The notes beneath the pieces are model-generated. The model did not search any database, had not been told where the DNA came from, and was given only the letters and a program-made list of their open reading frames with translations. From Myrica gale (taxonomy: Eukaryota > Streptophyta > Magnoliopsida > Fagales > Myricaceae): a stretch of DNA of 64,000 bases. Shown here one piece after another: positions 46,787-59,897 of this stretch (positions within the stretch are counted from its first letter, which is position 1; every line of letters begins with the position of its first letter). The stretch covers positions 2,730,501 to 2,794,500 of the forward strand of contig OZ005617.1 in NCBI GenBank assembly GCA_963930655.1, in the 5' to 3' direction. Both the position numbers and the translations under genes were made by a program.

Positions 46787-49563
46787 TCACGGCTTGGACT
46801 GGTACCCCCATGGATTGTTGCTTCCCCAATTCCATTGGTCCCTGCACATCTCCTTAATACCATACTTCGCCCTGAAAAGGCACCAAAACAGCTGTTAGAA
46901 CTAGCATTGCTAAGAGAAACCTATAAAGTTATCCGCCATTTATAACCTCATAGAATTTTGTACCACCAGAAATTTGAAAGAACATCTACAGCAACTTGGA
47001 GTACATAGATAGCATAGAATGATTACATACTTCCAACCAAGTTCTTTCTCCGCTTTCTCTGTAGAAGCATAAACAGCTGTAGCATCTCCTGGCCTCCTTG
47101 GGCATAGTTTGATGGGGATTTTCTGCAACAAATAAAATAACAAAAAACCAAATCAACACGTCCCCTTTTTTCACACCAGGTAGAGAGTCCGGGATGGGAT
47201 AGTCACCTTGCCAGAAGCTTTTTCAAATGCAGCGACCATTTCAAGCACAGATGTTCCACATCCTGTCCCTAAGTTGTAGGCTGTGCAACCTAACAGAGTA
47301 ACTGTCTGTTAAAGCACTTTTGCCTTAACCCAAGTACTAAAACAAGATTGATGTAGAAACCCAAGATGATGCATTTGTTCAAAGAAGAGTAAATTGATGA
47401 ACTCCTAATAAACAGATAACGAGGCCACACTAAATTCACCAACATCTACGTATGTGCTTGATGGTAATGATCACCTATATTCTCTGTAGTGAAAAGCTTC
47501 TGAAGAGCGGCAATGTGACCATCTGCCAAGTCCATGACATGGATGTAGTCTCGTATCTGTTTACATACATTGGATATTTTATAAGCAAAAAGAAAATACT
47601 TGTCATTTATGAATTTGTGGCGATGACAGAGTCAAATATTAGTGCCAGGACAACAAAGGATTAGAAGTGGGATACATCAATGCACTTGATCTGTGTAATA
47701 CAGGCCCACAAGATGGGAGTACTCGATATTAGCTTGACAACATGGAAAATCCTACTCAATCATACTCAGAGTGCTTCTGTAGAAGAACATACCGCACTTC
47801 CATCCTTTGTGGGATAATCATGACCATACACATTAAGCTCAGGCAATCTACCAACAGCTACTTGCTGTATGTATGGCATGAGATTGTTTGGGATACCCTT
47901 TGGATCTTCACCAATTCTACCACTGTCATGAGCCCCAACAGGGTTGAAGTACCTCAGTAATATAATTCTCCAATCTGGCTCTGCTTTCTGAATATCTCGA
48001 GCAATTTCTTCAAGGAAAAGCTAAAAAGATAGATCATATTCGATGTTAGGGAAATGAAGAAGCTGCACTTCTCTGAACACAAGAAATAGCAAGTGGGATT
48101 ATTGAAGTAAAAAATTAATCCTATAGGTAGTGCAGAAAGAAGTGTCACAGAAACCTCATGAGGACACAATATACATACCTTGGTCCGCCCATAGGGATTC
48201 ATAGCTTGCAACCTGAAATCCTCGACACAAGGTATTTTTTCAGGTTGACCATAAACGGTTGCAGATGATGAGAAAACCATCTATTTTTCCAACGGAAAGT
48301 AGTACTTGTGTTAGTAGGGGCAGAGCAAGACAACACGGGATGAAATATTAAAAAGGTGGGCATGCTAAGAGTAAGACCTTCTCTATTAAAGTTCAACTTG
48401 AGATTAATCCCCTAAGCAATTAGACATTAACGTTACAACCTTCACAACTTAGCAGCTAGATATCTGAGAAGTAATGCAAGGGTGGGGAAAGGAATTTACG
48501 TACAAGTAAACAAGAATGGAGCGAATTCCATATATGAACAATGAACATCATGGGGAAAACTCTTTAAGTTTTTAAATGCAAAGAAAGTCATGCAACTGTG
48601 TATAATCTACTGTAGTCTATACAGGACTAGATAACAAGATTTGGAACATTGGTTTCCTATCAATGGCGCACCTTTTTGCAGTTATATTTTGCCATAACTT
48701 CGTAAAGATTGACAGTGCCAATGAGATTGTTATCGAAATATCGGCGAGGGTGCGCAACACTCTCCCCAACAGCTTTTAGGCCAGCAAAATGGATTACAGC
48801 TTCAAACCTTCACATACGTGCCACAAAATTCAGCCATAAGGAAATTATATATGAAGTCTATGAAGAAGTCTCAAGTTCTCATTGCTTCAACAGAAAACAA
48901 TGCATAAACAAATTCCGGCAAAGAAAAATGATATTTCCCAGGATCCGTTTATCTCTGGAGATAGTTTGCATCAAATCTTTGACACAAGAAAATGAGAACA
49001 GTGAAAGACTTAGCACCGCAAGCGTAATTCAAATTAGGAAAATCAAGTCAAAACATATTAAAATAAAAAAGAAGAAGCCCATTTCAGATCAACATACTGT
49101 GTTTGAGAAAAGAGCTCCTCCAAGTCGTCCTTTTTCCTAAGATCACCCTGCAGCCAAAAGTACCGTTTTATTGCAATTTAACCTTTAGAAAATTGGCGCA
49201 AATACGTATGTATCAATTCATTTGAGCCTAATAGAGCTCAATTGCGTTCTATTATAACAAATCAAAATCAGGAAGGCCCAAAATATTCCAGTAATTTCGG
49301 TTATCTTCCGAAAAATTTCGGAAAACAAACGCAACATATTCCAGAGAGAAAGGACGGGAATCTGATACCAGATGGAATTCGAGTTTCTGAGAAAGCTCGG
49401 GTCCCACCATTTCCCGAACCCTATCAACAGCTTCCATAACCGAATTGTCGAGATTGTCGATAATAGAAACCCGAAACCCCTCCTTGAGAAGCTGAACCAC
49501 CGTGTGAGAGCCAATGAACCCAGCCCCACCGGTCACCAGAATGATCTTCTCCGATAGCGCCAT
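46787..49563 (-). CDS. UGE1: UDP-glucose 4-epimerase (UGE1 type)
   Basis: Nine exons: 49563-49369, 49147-49098, 48807-48672, 48280-48179, 48020-47793, 47556-47475, 47289-47207, 47122-47031 and 46871-46787. They give 350 residues with consistent phases and GT-AG introns. The enzyme interconverts UDP-glucose and UDP-galactose in the cytosol, feeding cell-wall and galactolipid synthesis. Visible features are the NAD-binding [10 protein letters not shown] near the N-terminus, [11 protein letters not shown], the catalytic serine region [15 protein letters not shown], the YGRTK catalytic Tyr-x3-Lys, [24 protein letters not shown] and the C-terminal [15 protein letters not shown] and [10 protein letters not shown]. 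All key residues are intact, so the gene should be functional. A short MALSEK start replaces the longer lead of some homologues. Confidence 0.95.
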
Positions 49564-49611
49564 TCCCCACTCAAATTCGAGGTCCCGAGGAAGCAGTATA
49601 GAGTTTTCGAC

Positions 49612-49640
49612 AGAGAGAGAGAGAGAGAGCGAGAGAGAAG
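49612..49640. repeat. (GA)n tract in the UGE leader
   Basis: agagagagagagagcgagagag-like run about 50-75 bp upstream of the UGE start codon; CT-rich leaders are common in plants. Confidence 0.85.
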
Positions 49641-50038
49641 ATAGACAATAAAAGAGTTCGATTGCGGGAATCGAGAAAGAGAGCCTGTTAGGAATTAGGA
49701 TCCGACGTGAAGACAGTGAGTCAGAAAGACGGAGACGAGAAGAAGCTAAATCAAGGTTGTTTTGTTTGGATTCTTTTTTAGGATGGGTTTGTTTGGTTGC
49801 TTTATTGGCGCGCTTTCCGTTAATTTCGTTTGGATAGTGGAAGAGTCCAAATCGTTTCTGTGACACCGTGGAATACGAAGGCAAAACATTCCTCCAGTTT
49901 AAACTTTAAATAGAGCCTTATTTTCCGTGGGAAGCAAAACACGTAAGAAGAGGTGCAAATGATGTGGCGTATCAACTTTCTCGTTCGGCTGCCATGTAAG
50001 ACGGGTAATAGGGGCGCCCAACCTGACACGAGATCTAG

Positions 50039-50219
50039 AGGATGTTCGGTTGGGTAGTTTTTTGAGAATTTTTTGTATTTTGAGAATTTTTAAGTAATGT
50101 TAACTTTATTGGTATGCGTGCGGTAGTTATTTTTAGGTGATGTTAAAAAACATGTTTGGTTTGTGTATTCTCAGGATTCAAAAAATCCTGAGAATACTTT
50201 CCCACCTAACAGCCCCTAT
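50039..50219. mobile_element. MITE with internal hairpin (copy B, inverted)
   Basis: Reverse complement of the element at 27154-27332, sharing 'gttaactttattggtatgcg' and the hairpin tattctcaggatt/aatcctgagaata, which is perfect here. The ends (ggatgttcggttggg and cccacctaacagcccc) are imperfect inverted repeats. Confidence 0.8.
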
Positions 50220-51700
50220 ACTAATGGCTATGGCAAAAGCCCACGAAAAGATTAAAAAAGTAGTGGATAAGGCTCTTACCATTCACCAACACCTTCTGCA
50301 GACTCTTGCAACTACTTTCCTTCGTAGGAGATGAAACAAGATGAGTGTTGAGTTTGCCTTAGATGATCGTGTGGGTGTTAAGATTTTCCGGATAGAGTAA
50401 CAAATACAAAAAGGTTCTTATTTTATCCAAATTCTCCATCTGATATTTTTTGATTGCAGATATAATCCTCATCGCAGATTAGGATTGAACTGCCGAGAAT
50501 AAAAGAGAGAGAGTGATATAGATAGAAGAGAATTAAAGAGGGCAAATTGATATATCCCACGGGTATTAGAGAGCACCAACGTTGCACAAATCTCATATAA
50601 TTGTGGAGGTCAAGTTAACGTGTCTCGAGAATATTGGAGAGCATCTACCTGAGAGAACTGTATAGGGCAAGTAGATGTGTTTCACGACTCTTAGAGAGCA
50701 TCAAAGTTGTACGAAATCTCTAGTCTTTATCTTGGGGCTCAACGAGAGTAGTATAAAGTTGAGAAAGAATGTAGATCACGCAAAGACCTACTTTTGCTCC
50801 CGACGGCACAAGCATATATCATTGAGCATCATATATTCCAGCCAAATCTAGTCAACTTCCCCCTGCAGCTGCTTTTGGAGTATAAGAAAGAAAAATCAGC
50901 TTTGAAGTACTAAAGCAGAAAGACCATTACCCTATAGGCACCATAGCATTACTGGCACATAAACTAAGTTCATTGTGTGGTACTGATTTCTGTGGTGCTG
51001 CTGAAGTCAAGTACACCATCGACCCCAAGCTCAAGAATAACCTGTCAAGTTAATTTCTCAAAGCTTCAGTCATTTAATGTAGGCTAATTTCCTTGGCACG
51101 ACTCTTCGAAATCATATAGGTGGATGTTTATCCCACAAAACCCAGGGCGTTCAAATAAGGAGCAACAACTACTAAATTTGACTACGATGTTGCAGGCAGA
51201 TAGATATCGTCTAAAATCACCTTCTCCTTCTGGGGAAATCTACATCTTATGTTATTCAAATTAGTACGTTTTCCCTTTTGATAGTAGGTGACTGCCATGT
51301 TATTCAAAACTTCATAATTAATCTGAAAACATAACAGTTGCAGCTGACACTTTTGACAAATGCCTAGTTCTATAGATCTTTTTCACTATCAGAACAGCAA
51401 GCTGAAGAAAGTTGTAAATAACCTCTTTACTTCCATTCCTCTTTTTCAGCTTAAAGCACGGATTTCCATCTCCTGCATTTCAAATCTCCAAAAGTTTTGG
51501 TTTGCGTGCCACACCTAGTATCAGCAAGAAGATGAAGGCCTCAATTCCAGATCTAAAATGGCAATAAAGTCATTCTCATTCAGAAGCAAGCCTAAATCCA
51601 GTTTGATAAGACTGTTATTGTGTACAAGAATCAAATTGGCAACTTCCTATGCAATCAGATGTTATGAACTCTGGTAATGTAGTAGCTCTTTGAAATAAAT
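50220..51700. other. Intergenic region
   Basis: Nothing recognised. A phrase like 'ttagagagca(t/c)caa.gttg' recurs three times between about 50565 and 50715, suggesting a decayed internal repeat. Confidence 0.4.
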
Positions 51701-51715
51701 GTTTTATGCTTAGTT

Positions 51716-54700
51716 TCATAGCCAATATATGGGGGCAGGAAATCTAAACAGGAAGTTGATCATGTACTCTTCTAAGTCATGCCAAGGTATCAACAGTGTA
51801 CTTGCAACAAGATCGTTATCTTGAGACGCTGCTACAGAACTGCCACATTTAACAGCAACTGAATCCTTTTCCATGTTGAATGCATGTTCCAGGCATCTTT
51901 CCAGAGACTCAACTGAAGTTTCAGGTCTGTGAAAGAAAGAGAGGAAACCCTGCTTTTGCATTAGCAAGTGTGTACCATTGGCCTCTTGACTACCAGGAAT
52001 AGATGAGACTGTACCTCAGGTGCGCAGTTGATATCGGGAGTGCTGGCATTACCAAACTTTCTGGAAGTCCTTTTCCGTATTATCGAAGGAGTATTTTTGA
52101 AGGTCATTGCTAAAGTCCTCAATCTAGATTCCGGACTGCTAATATTAGCACACATACTTTGTCGGACATCAGTTGTGTAGAATAGCAAGATCGAGTGTTT
52201 GGGTGCCTAACATGACCATCTGTACTTAGAAATTCATTTTTTCCTATGGCATTTACCACATCATTCAGCAGAGTTGGCTCAGAAGAACCAAGCCCCAGTG
52301 GTAAAGAGGTATAATCCCTTAACCTTTTAGGAATAACCTGAGGATGACAACTGGTAGTGAAAGCAGCTGCAACAGCACCTGGGCCATTGGACTCTTTCCA
52401 ATGCAGTGGATCTCTCAGATCAGTTTCAACTCTTTCAGAAAGCCTGTCAGCTGCAGATTCTACCTTTGAGCAGACCTCCCTTGCATCAGCATTTCCAAGA
52501 TCCCAATATGTAGCAGAAGTGTCAACTCTATGCTCCAACCCCATTCTGGGGTTAAGAGAGAACATTTCATCAGAGCTCCATCCCTCTATATTGACGTTTT
52601 CATGTTTTGTTCTAGAACTGAAGGAAATGGGAGATGCAGGTTTTTTTTGTGACTGCAGAAATCAGCAGAGAAATTTTCAAACATATCCATGTCACAGCCA
52701 TCAATGGAGTATGAATCCAGCTTCTTCTTCATTGAGCATTTCCAATGATTCTTAACTGCATTGTCCGTCCTACCAATTTCAAACTTATACGAACTATAAG
52801 AAGATGATAAGGCATCTGACAAAAGGCAGAATCTCTCTATCTGATACTTGCAAACAGACATGTCAACTGATGTAATTATATGGATGCATACATACACATG
52901 GCGTTTTCCCGATTTCATGTCCACCAAGGCAGTGCTTAGATGTTTAATATCCATGTAGTGAAAATGTAGTATGGAGGTCGTAAAAACAACCAAAGTATAA
53001 ATACTATAATCACTTTTTTGAAGCTTGGGGCGCTTTGAAAAGTTAAGTTCATCATCTGGTGACCCTGTGTCAGTTAGTCCTGAAATAATAGCTTTATTCA
53101 AAGAAAAATTCCTTTGTAACCCATTTTTAAGATACTATAAGAATTATATAAGATGTATTTTCCTTCTCTATGCGAACATCCCCAAAAAAATTGATTTCTG
53201 AATCTCCGAAGAACTCAATATATCGCAGTCAATGGATATCTTTTGACAGCTTATTTATGTATCCCAAGAATGTTAATGCTCTATCATAAGTAATGTTTCC
53301 TACACATTCAGCTTAGGCACATACCTTCCAGGTAGAAACCTTGCTATTTCTGCCCACTTGTTACCATAGATTTAGTGGTAATAAGAAAGAACGGACTCCT
53401 CCTCTTTGGTCCACGCATCTTTCTTTATAGCATGGTCTAAATGATTGTACCACCTGGGAAATGAAATATTATCTTCATAATTCTCATAACTGATATACTT
53501 CACTACACATTGTGGTCACATACAAGTATACAGGACATATGCTAGTGAACTAGCATGCCCGAACTAGAAACCCCAGAGCAATTACCTCTCTCGGCATTGC
53601 TTGCCTATGCGACCTGGTAATGACTTTGCAATAAAAGACCATCTCCTGCAACCATGCTCTTTGACAGACTCAATTATACAATCATCTTCCTGGAGGCCCC
53701 AAATTGAAAAGGGGGGAAAAAAGGACCTCATCATTATCACATATCAAGGACATTGAAAATATGAAAGGATGCATTATTTCTGTGGGCCACCAAAAAACAT
53801 ACTAAAATACTTGGTTTCTACCTCCTTTGTCCAAGATCCCTTGATAAGTTCAGGATTCAAAACCTTTTGCCAGTGGTGCAAGCACTGAACATCTGACCAG
53901 CCAGGGAGATAGGCAGCTGCACGAGAAATGGAAGTTATTATATGATACGCTCTGCAAAATATGTGAATAACGAACATATGCATCTACTTCTGCATCAATT
54001 CTTTCCGAAGATACCAAGAAGAAAAAGGGAAGAAAGAAAGAAAATGAAAACGATACCAATTCATTCAAAAATAATATCCAACGAGGCAATTCCTGTAAAC
54101 TGAGAATGACGAGAAACATTTGTCAATGTCCAGAGTACCCTCATTGCATTCACCTATAAAGGAAAGAGAAACCTTGGAATTGTCTTCCAAAAGCCCTAAC
54201 CAGATCGAGCTCTAAAGTCAAGCCCTGAATGAATTGATCCTACGTTGTATGCGCACTTCTTAGTTAATTTTTCCTACTTGAACCCGTCGGTAATGAAACA
54301 AAGTCAGGATGATTGCCATGCCACTAGTGCCTCTAATAACCAGATAACTCAGGTTCATGACCAGACCAAACCAATTGACACCTGATCACTGGCCACTCCT
54401 GCCTAGCTCTTAATGGATTCCACCTCAAATAAAGGTTTTATAGTTCCCATCCACTTTAAAGACTACAAGCAGAAAGCTGAAAGCAAGGATAAAACTTGTC
54501 AGGCCAGTACCTATTTGCTTCCAAGTCTTCGCATTGTACTTTGTGACTGCTTCAAGTAAAACATTATCCTGTCCATCAAAATCCATGTGGCATGTAAGTT
54601 AGAAATTACTAGCAATGAATCATGAACAGGCTACCTATGGGAAAAAAACAGGAATTGTGAATAGCCAACTTTGCACTACAGTTCTTGCAATAACTAATAA

Positions 54701-54885
54701 GTACTATCTACTTCTATATTCTCCAAGTGATTGAACAAAGTTTATATTGCTACTGTGACTTCTCATAGCATATGTTGGCATAAATGTTTTAAATATTAAT
54801 AGAAATTTAAACTAGAAGTTCCAGTGGCTAGCCTCTTTTTCTGTCCAGCCTCCTCTCCTTGAACCTCTTGTTGGATTAGTCTGCC
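51716..54885 (-). pseudogene. MYB3R (three-repeat MYB) transcription factor, disabled
   Basis: Exons on the minus strand preserve the three MYB repeats in order. R1 is split: RRGGWTEKE (about 54885-54833), DNVLLEAVTKYNAKTWKQI (54568-54512) and LPGWSDVQCLHHWQKVLNPE. R2 reads WTKE, EDDCIIESVKEHGCRRW and SLPGRIGKQCRER. R3 reads WTKEEESVLSYYH, a stop, IYGNKWAEIARFLPGR and RTDNAVKNHW. The C-terminal region continues with NTPSIIRKRTSRKF. MYB3R factors bind MSA elements and control G2/M genes. Lesions: TAA in R3 (plus-strand tta at 53372-53374), a frame change near the T8 tract at 52641-52648, and a GC in place of GT after the first R1 exon. No upstream start exon could be assigned with confidence. 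Confidence 0.8.
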
Positions 54886-57800
54886 TCCTTCAATAACATA
54901 AAAGTTCACGCAAAGGATACAGAGTGAGCAATTTTACCCCGGAAATAAGGACATTGATTACAATAATCAAAATTAGCTCTGTTACTCTAGTCAATTAGTC
55001 AAATTAACCGCTTATCCATTGTCAATGCATATGGTTCTCATTCCCCTCCAACAAACAGACGGCCACATAAAAAGCGTCTTTGCTTTGTTCTCTAAATGTG
55101 ATAGAAGATAGTCTCCATAAGGGAAATCGCTATAAAGCAGAGGCCATAGCTTTCACTACCAACATTTTGTAATCTCTGAACCATTGGCTCCGGTAGCAGT
55201 GCAATATGGCTATATCTCATATACTTGGTGGCATGTCGACTAAAAGGATAAGATTTATCTATTCAGCATTGGGGAATACAACAACTTCTACTATGAGTTT
55301 ATGCTAAATGGAATAGTACCTAGATAATTGAAAGGAACTGTATCGGAACAACATACCGCAGGACAGAGCTTCTTAATTCTCAGAACAAGGGTATCAGAAT
55401 TGCCATCAGATAACGAGAACATGAAGTACTGACTCTAACTTCTCTAGCTGAATCTACAGAAAAATCCTCCTCCTTCTTAACCTCTACCATGATCTTTCTA
55501 CTGGATCGATTAAATAACCACACCTTGCAAATTAATCAGGATTTAGGATATTAACCAAAAAAAAAATCGATCAGCGGATAAGGAAAATGAAAAGAAATTA
55601 TCGCGGAAACCAACGTATACCTCAAAAAACACACATTTTGCAAAATTCGGACTATACTTCTTCGACATTCTAGTTGTTTGCGGACACACCGAGTAACTGA
55701 ATCCGAAAAACATTATAGCAACTAACATTTTTGTTTGCTTTTGTTTCAACTAAACTTGGTAGATACTAGGTCCAGCAGACTTTGATCTCAAGTTTAACGA
55801 AGAAGGTAAAAATGAAAGCGTGAACTATCTCGTTCCCCTATCTTTTCTAGTAAACCAAACAATGGAAACCGAAAAAAGAACCACAACGAATTCCAATTGT
55901 CAAAATCAGAAAGCAGTCAACAGCATAATGTGATCATGCACAGAAGCAAACAAACATGAGAGTAGAAGCTTCTAGGAGTTGGGAAAGCGGTTTCTCGTCC
56001 TCCTTCATTGAGACTCTGAAACTGTGTCCGCTAAAACCAAAAAGACCAATATGTAATAACCCATAACCAGAGAGCAACAAAGAACGGGGAAAAAAGAACG
56101 AAATGTGCGAAGTCTGACTTATTATAAATCAGCGACGTCGTCGAGGATAACAAGAGCTTCAAGCAGCGGTGAATGAGCATGCTGAGAGCTTTTATTAGTT
56201 TGCCTTCAGAGGGTGCGAATGGAGTGGGAGAGGTCGTCATTGGTAGATAAAATTATAGGAAATTACACACTTCTGAATGATGGAGAGCTGAGGGTTCGGT
56301 TACTATGACGAGCGCCTAAGTTGCTCATCTTTGATGTACGGCTCAGGTCAATTTTTTAAGATCTTAGTGTTCGATAACATGTCACCTCAATTAATAAATA
56401 TGATCTGCAAATTTGATCCATTTTACTGCTGATCCACGAATTTGACATGTTCATATAACGGTCGACCGGTTCATGTAACAGTTTCGTTTGTCCACACCAA
56501 AATGAGAGTCATTTACAACTAAACGGGTCGATCATGGTGAGTTATTTAATTAATTGACTTGTTTTAATGTCAACCCTTAGATCTTGAAAAATTGACCTAA
56601 GCCGTACATCAGCACGCTCACCATCTTAAGCGCTCAGCATAGTAACTGATCCCGGAGAGCTGATAGCCTGATTCTTTGTAACTCTATCTTTTAATTCCGT
56701 GAAATTGAGTTAGTAAATTTTTAAAATTCGTCCCGAATTAACTTTAATGTGACTGTAAGGTGCAGTTCTTGTGATTTACTCTAGCCTGTTATACCCACGT
56801 GACCTTTTAGGTAAAAATATATTTTGCTCTCCCAAACTGCAAGAGTACTGAAACTTTGCACTAGTCTTTCAATTCCAGGATATTTTCGTCAATTTACAAT
56901 CCACAAACCATTTGAATGTTAAATGAAGGTAAATCTGTTCCGTGCAATTTTATCCATCTAATCAACTACAATCTAGAAAACAAATTAAGAAAGAAATAAT
57001 GTAGAAACAAACTGCGAAAGAAATAATACACAACATGCCGATGAAATTTGAATAATAAAATTTATCCTTTTTTTTAATCTTTTAAAAATTTACTAGGGTT
57101 CTCACTTCTCACCGGGCGGGGCACCTGTTGAAGAAAACGGGCTTGTGTTTTTTTTTTGAAGAAAACGGGCTTGTGTTTGTTTGCAAGGATACCTTCCCAT
57201 GTAATTCCCCTTTTGTCTCTCTCCACGTGGACGAGGGTCGGGTAACAATACTAGCCCGGGTTCAAATGGTGGACTCGGATCTTGTTGGAACAATATGAGT
57301 GGGATATAAGAATGCTGACTTTGGGTAGGCCCATTTTATATGAGAATTTAATATTCGGCTTTGCACGTAGTAAACAAAAAGATAAAGATCAGCGAGAAGA
57401 AAAGATTGTTTGATATTGATAGAGATAAGCAAAGATTTTAATTGTTCATAAACTCTCATGGGGGATCGATAATAATCAGAGAACATTTATGGTACTTGCC
57501 AACTTGTACGACCAATGCTTTAGATAAAAACGTTTAAGATCTTGAGTATGATGATGTCAAAAATCACCACCAACTAGTCCGGGCACATTGTGAATCCTAT
57601 AAAAACAATATAGGTGATATCGAAGGGTAGGAAAAACATAATATATTAAGAGAAAAAACGAGTTCAGAACATTGGCGTCAACTGTCACCTTCGACACCGG
57701 ATGGTGTTATGGACCCTCTGAATTTTGGAGATTGGGGAGTATGAGATCCGTCCTCCGTTGTGCAACGTCTAGGTATCCACTTGAAGGTCCAGGCGGGTTG

Positions 57801-59816
57801 AGTTTGAAGGCCTTGTGGAGGGGCAGTAACAACTGTCTGACTCTATCTTCCGGCAAGAGGCCAGGGTTGGGACCGATGGATTAGAGATGTCATTGCAGAG
57901 GAGGTGGAGCCAGACTCAAATTGGACCAGGCCCAATGATTTTCCTGCGTGATTTCCACACGGCTCTCACAGCCTCACCAATCAAAGGATCCATAGCCATG
58001 TCACTAAATCAGATGCCACGAGCCGATAGATAACAATGGACATTTGATGCTGGGAATCATTCTGTTAGATGCTCATTGAGACTTTTCCTTCCTACGTATC
58101 GCCATTAATGATTTTGTTTCTAGATTTTCTATAGATCATGGACCCTTGCGATATAAGGAATTTTTATATATAGCACAAAGACACAAAGTCCAGTCAAGGT
58201 TGGAAATTAAGCAATATTGTAAGCCGCGATAGGAGGAGGTAATGAGTAAAAATATGGAAAATATCGGGTGGGTTTGAGAACTGATTTGATAATTTATTTT
58301 CACGTTTTCAATACTTGGATAACCCTTTCGAAGACCAAACAATTCAATCTGCCCCTACGTAGTCCACATAAGTTGTCTCGGCCCTACAAATTTATTTCCT
58401 CTATCCATCGGCTCGTTCGACACCGCCTTACTTTGTGACGGCGAGTTTCTGACAAATTTCAGATTTACTGATATCGCATTTCATTGTTGACTAAAAATGT
58501 CTGATTATAACGAAGTTGCTGATAATGGATGGAATGTGATTTGACATGAAGAGTAAAAGTGAAGATACACTTAAATTATGAAAAAAGAAAAACTGATAAT
58601 ATGACTAAGTGATTATGATATTAAATCTAGCTATTATATTATTATATATTAGTTTTATTTTTGCTATGTATGAAAATTAATGATAATAATATTCGTCATG
58701 CTTTTTTTTATGATAAATTGATGTATAATAAAATCAAATAGGTTGTTAGTCTCGGCGCACAGGTAGTGCATAAGAGTTTTATGAATGAAGTTCAAACTTG
58801 CTATATTTTAACGCTATGATCACAATGTGCACGAGATTCCCATTCAGGGCATGAATTTTCAAAAATAAATCAAATAAATTAGGAGAAGATATGCAGCTAC
58901 GTAATTGTGTGAGCTAGAGGGAAGAAACATGCACGCTTGAAATCAAAATAAAGGAAGCGAAGGAAGCGGTAACTTACCCTGATATCTACGTAATGTAAAT
59001 TAAACTAACTATTTTAACTAACCTAAATAAGAGATAATTTAACGACAATCTGTTTCTGTTTAAAATTTGAACAATATGTCAATTACTTTAACGCAATTTT
59101 CGTTTTAATGTTTTGACAAACAATTTTCAAACTTAATTTTTTACGAAATCCAATAAATAAACATGTAATGCAAAACACTTTACAAACTAGTTTTAACTTT
59201 ATAGGTCTACTTTTACGAACTCCAATAAAAATCAACATGAAACATGTCTTGAAATCGAAATAAAAAAATCAGTTTGAAATCAGTTTCCAAACACAGGCTG
59301 AATTTACGTTGGATGTTGTTCGACGCTACATATTTTTAAAGACTTAACGAGTGGGACAAAATTACTTCCACCACTGGCCTATTATTATCATGATCAAGGC
59401 ATTCATTCGTTACGAGATTATTTAATAAATTATAGAAGGCTCATCCTTTTTTATTTAAAACAAGAAAGAGTGTTACCAGATTAATATCTAATAAAATTTA
59501 GAAACTCGGTCCTCTTTTATTAAAAAAAAAAAAAAAAGAGTTTTGTACGAGTGAGGTGAGTAGCGTAAGAAGAAAAAGTTGTCTTGTCTTTCTCTCCGAC
59601 AAGCACGACTTAGAAAAAAAAACAAAAACAAAAGGCCAAGATATTAAAATGTCTCGTTGGCTTGTCTTCAAGACACGCCAAAGATATGACAGCATGACAA
59701 ATTTTCCAAAACACACTTGACCGGCAATGGAAGTATAACTTCCTCACAATTAGATAATGCCTGCTGTAGGTTCTACACCAGGTACGTACATCCCACACCC
59801 AAGCCCAAGAGAACCC
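54886..59816. other. Intergenic region
   Basis: The right part of the MYB3R locus may extend to about 56240, where a minus-strand frame begins MTTSPTPFAPSEGK, but I cannot tie it to the gene. A short direct repeat (gaagaaaacgggcttgtgtt, twice) lies at about 57130-57178. 57270-57900 has retroelement-like flavour ('attggcgtcaactgtc') without support. 58500-59500 is AT-rich spacer. Confidence 0.4.
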
Positions 59817-59824
59817 TATATAAA
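59817..59824 (+). promoter_or_regulatory. TATA box of the osmotin gene
   Basis: TATATAAA, 74 bp upstream of the ATG at 59898, giving a short leader of about 45 nt. Confidence 0.8.
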
Positions 59825-59897
59825 CCCCTCCAAATTTCATTAATCTTCGCACAGACACAACACAAAAATCCTAGAGACTAGCATATCTCTCACTAAA

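Noticed and set aside
56031..56240. Minus-strand frame MTTSPTPFAPSEGK as MYB3R exon 1
   Set aside because: It is plausible by position, but no MYB homology or splice path to the R1 exon could be shown.
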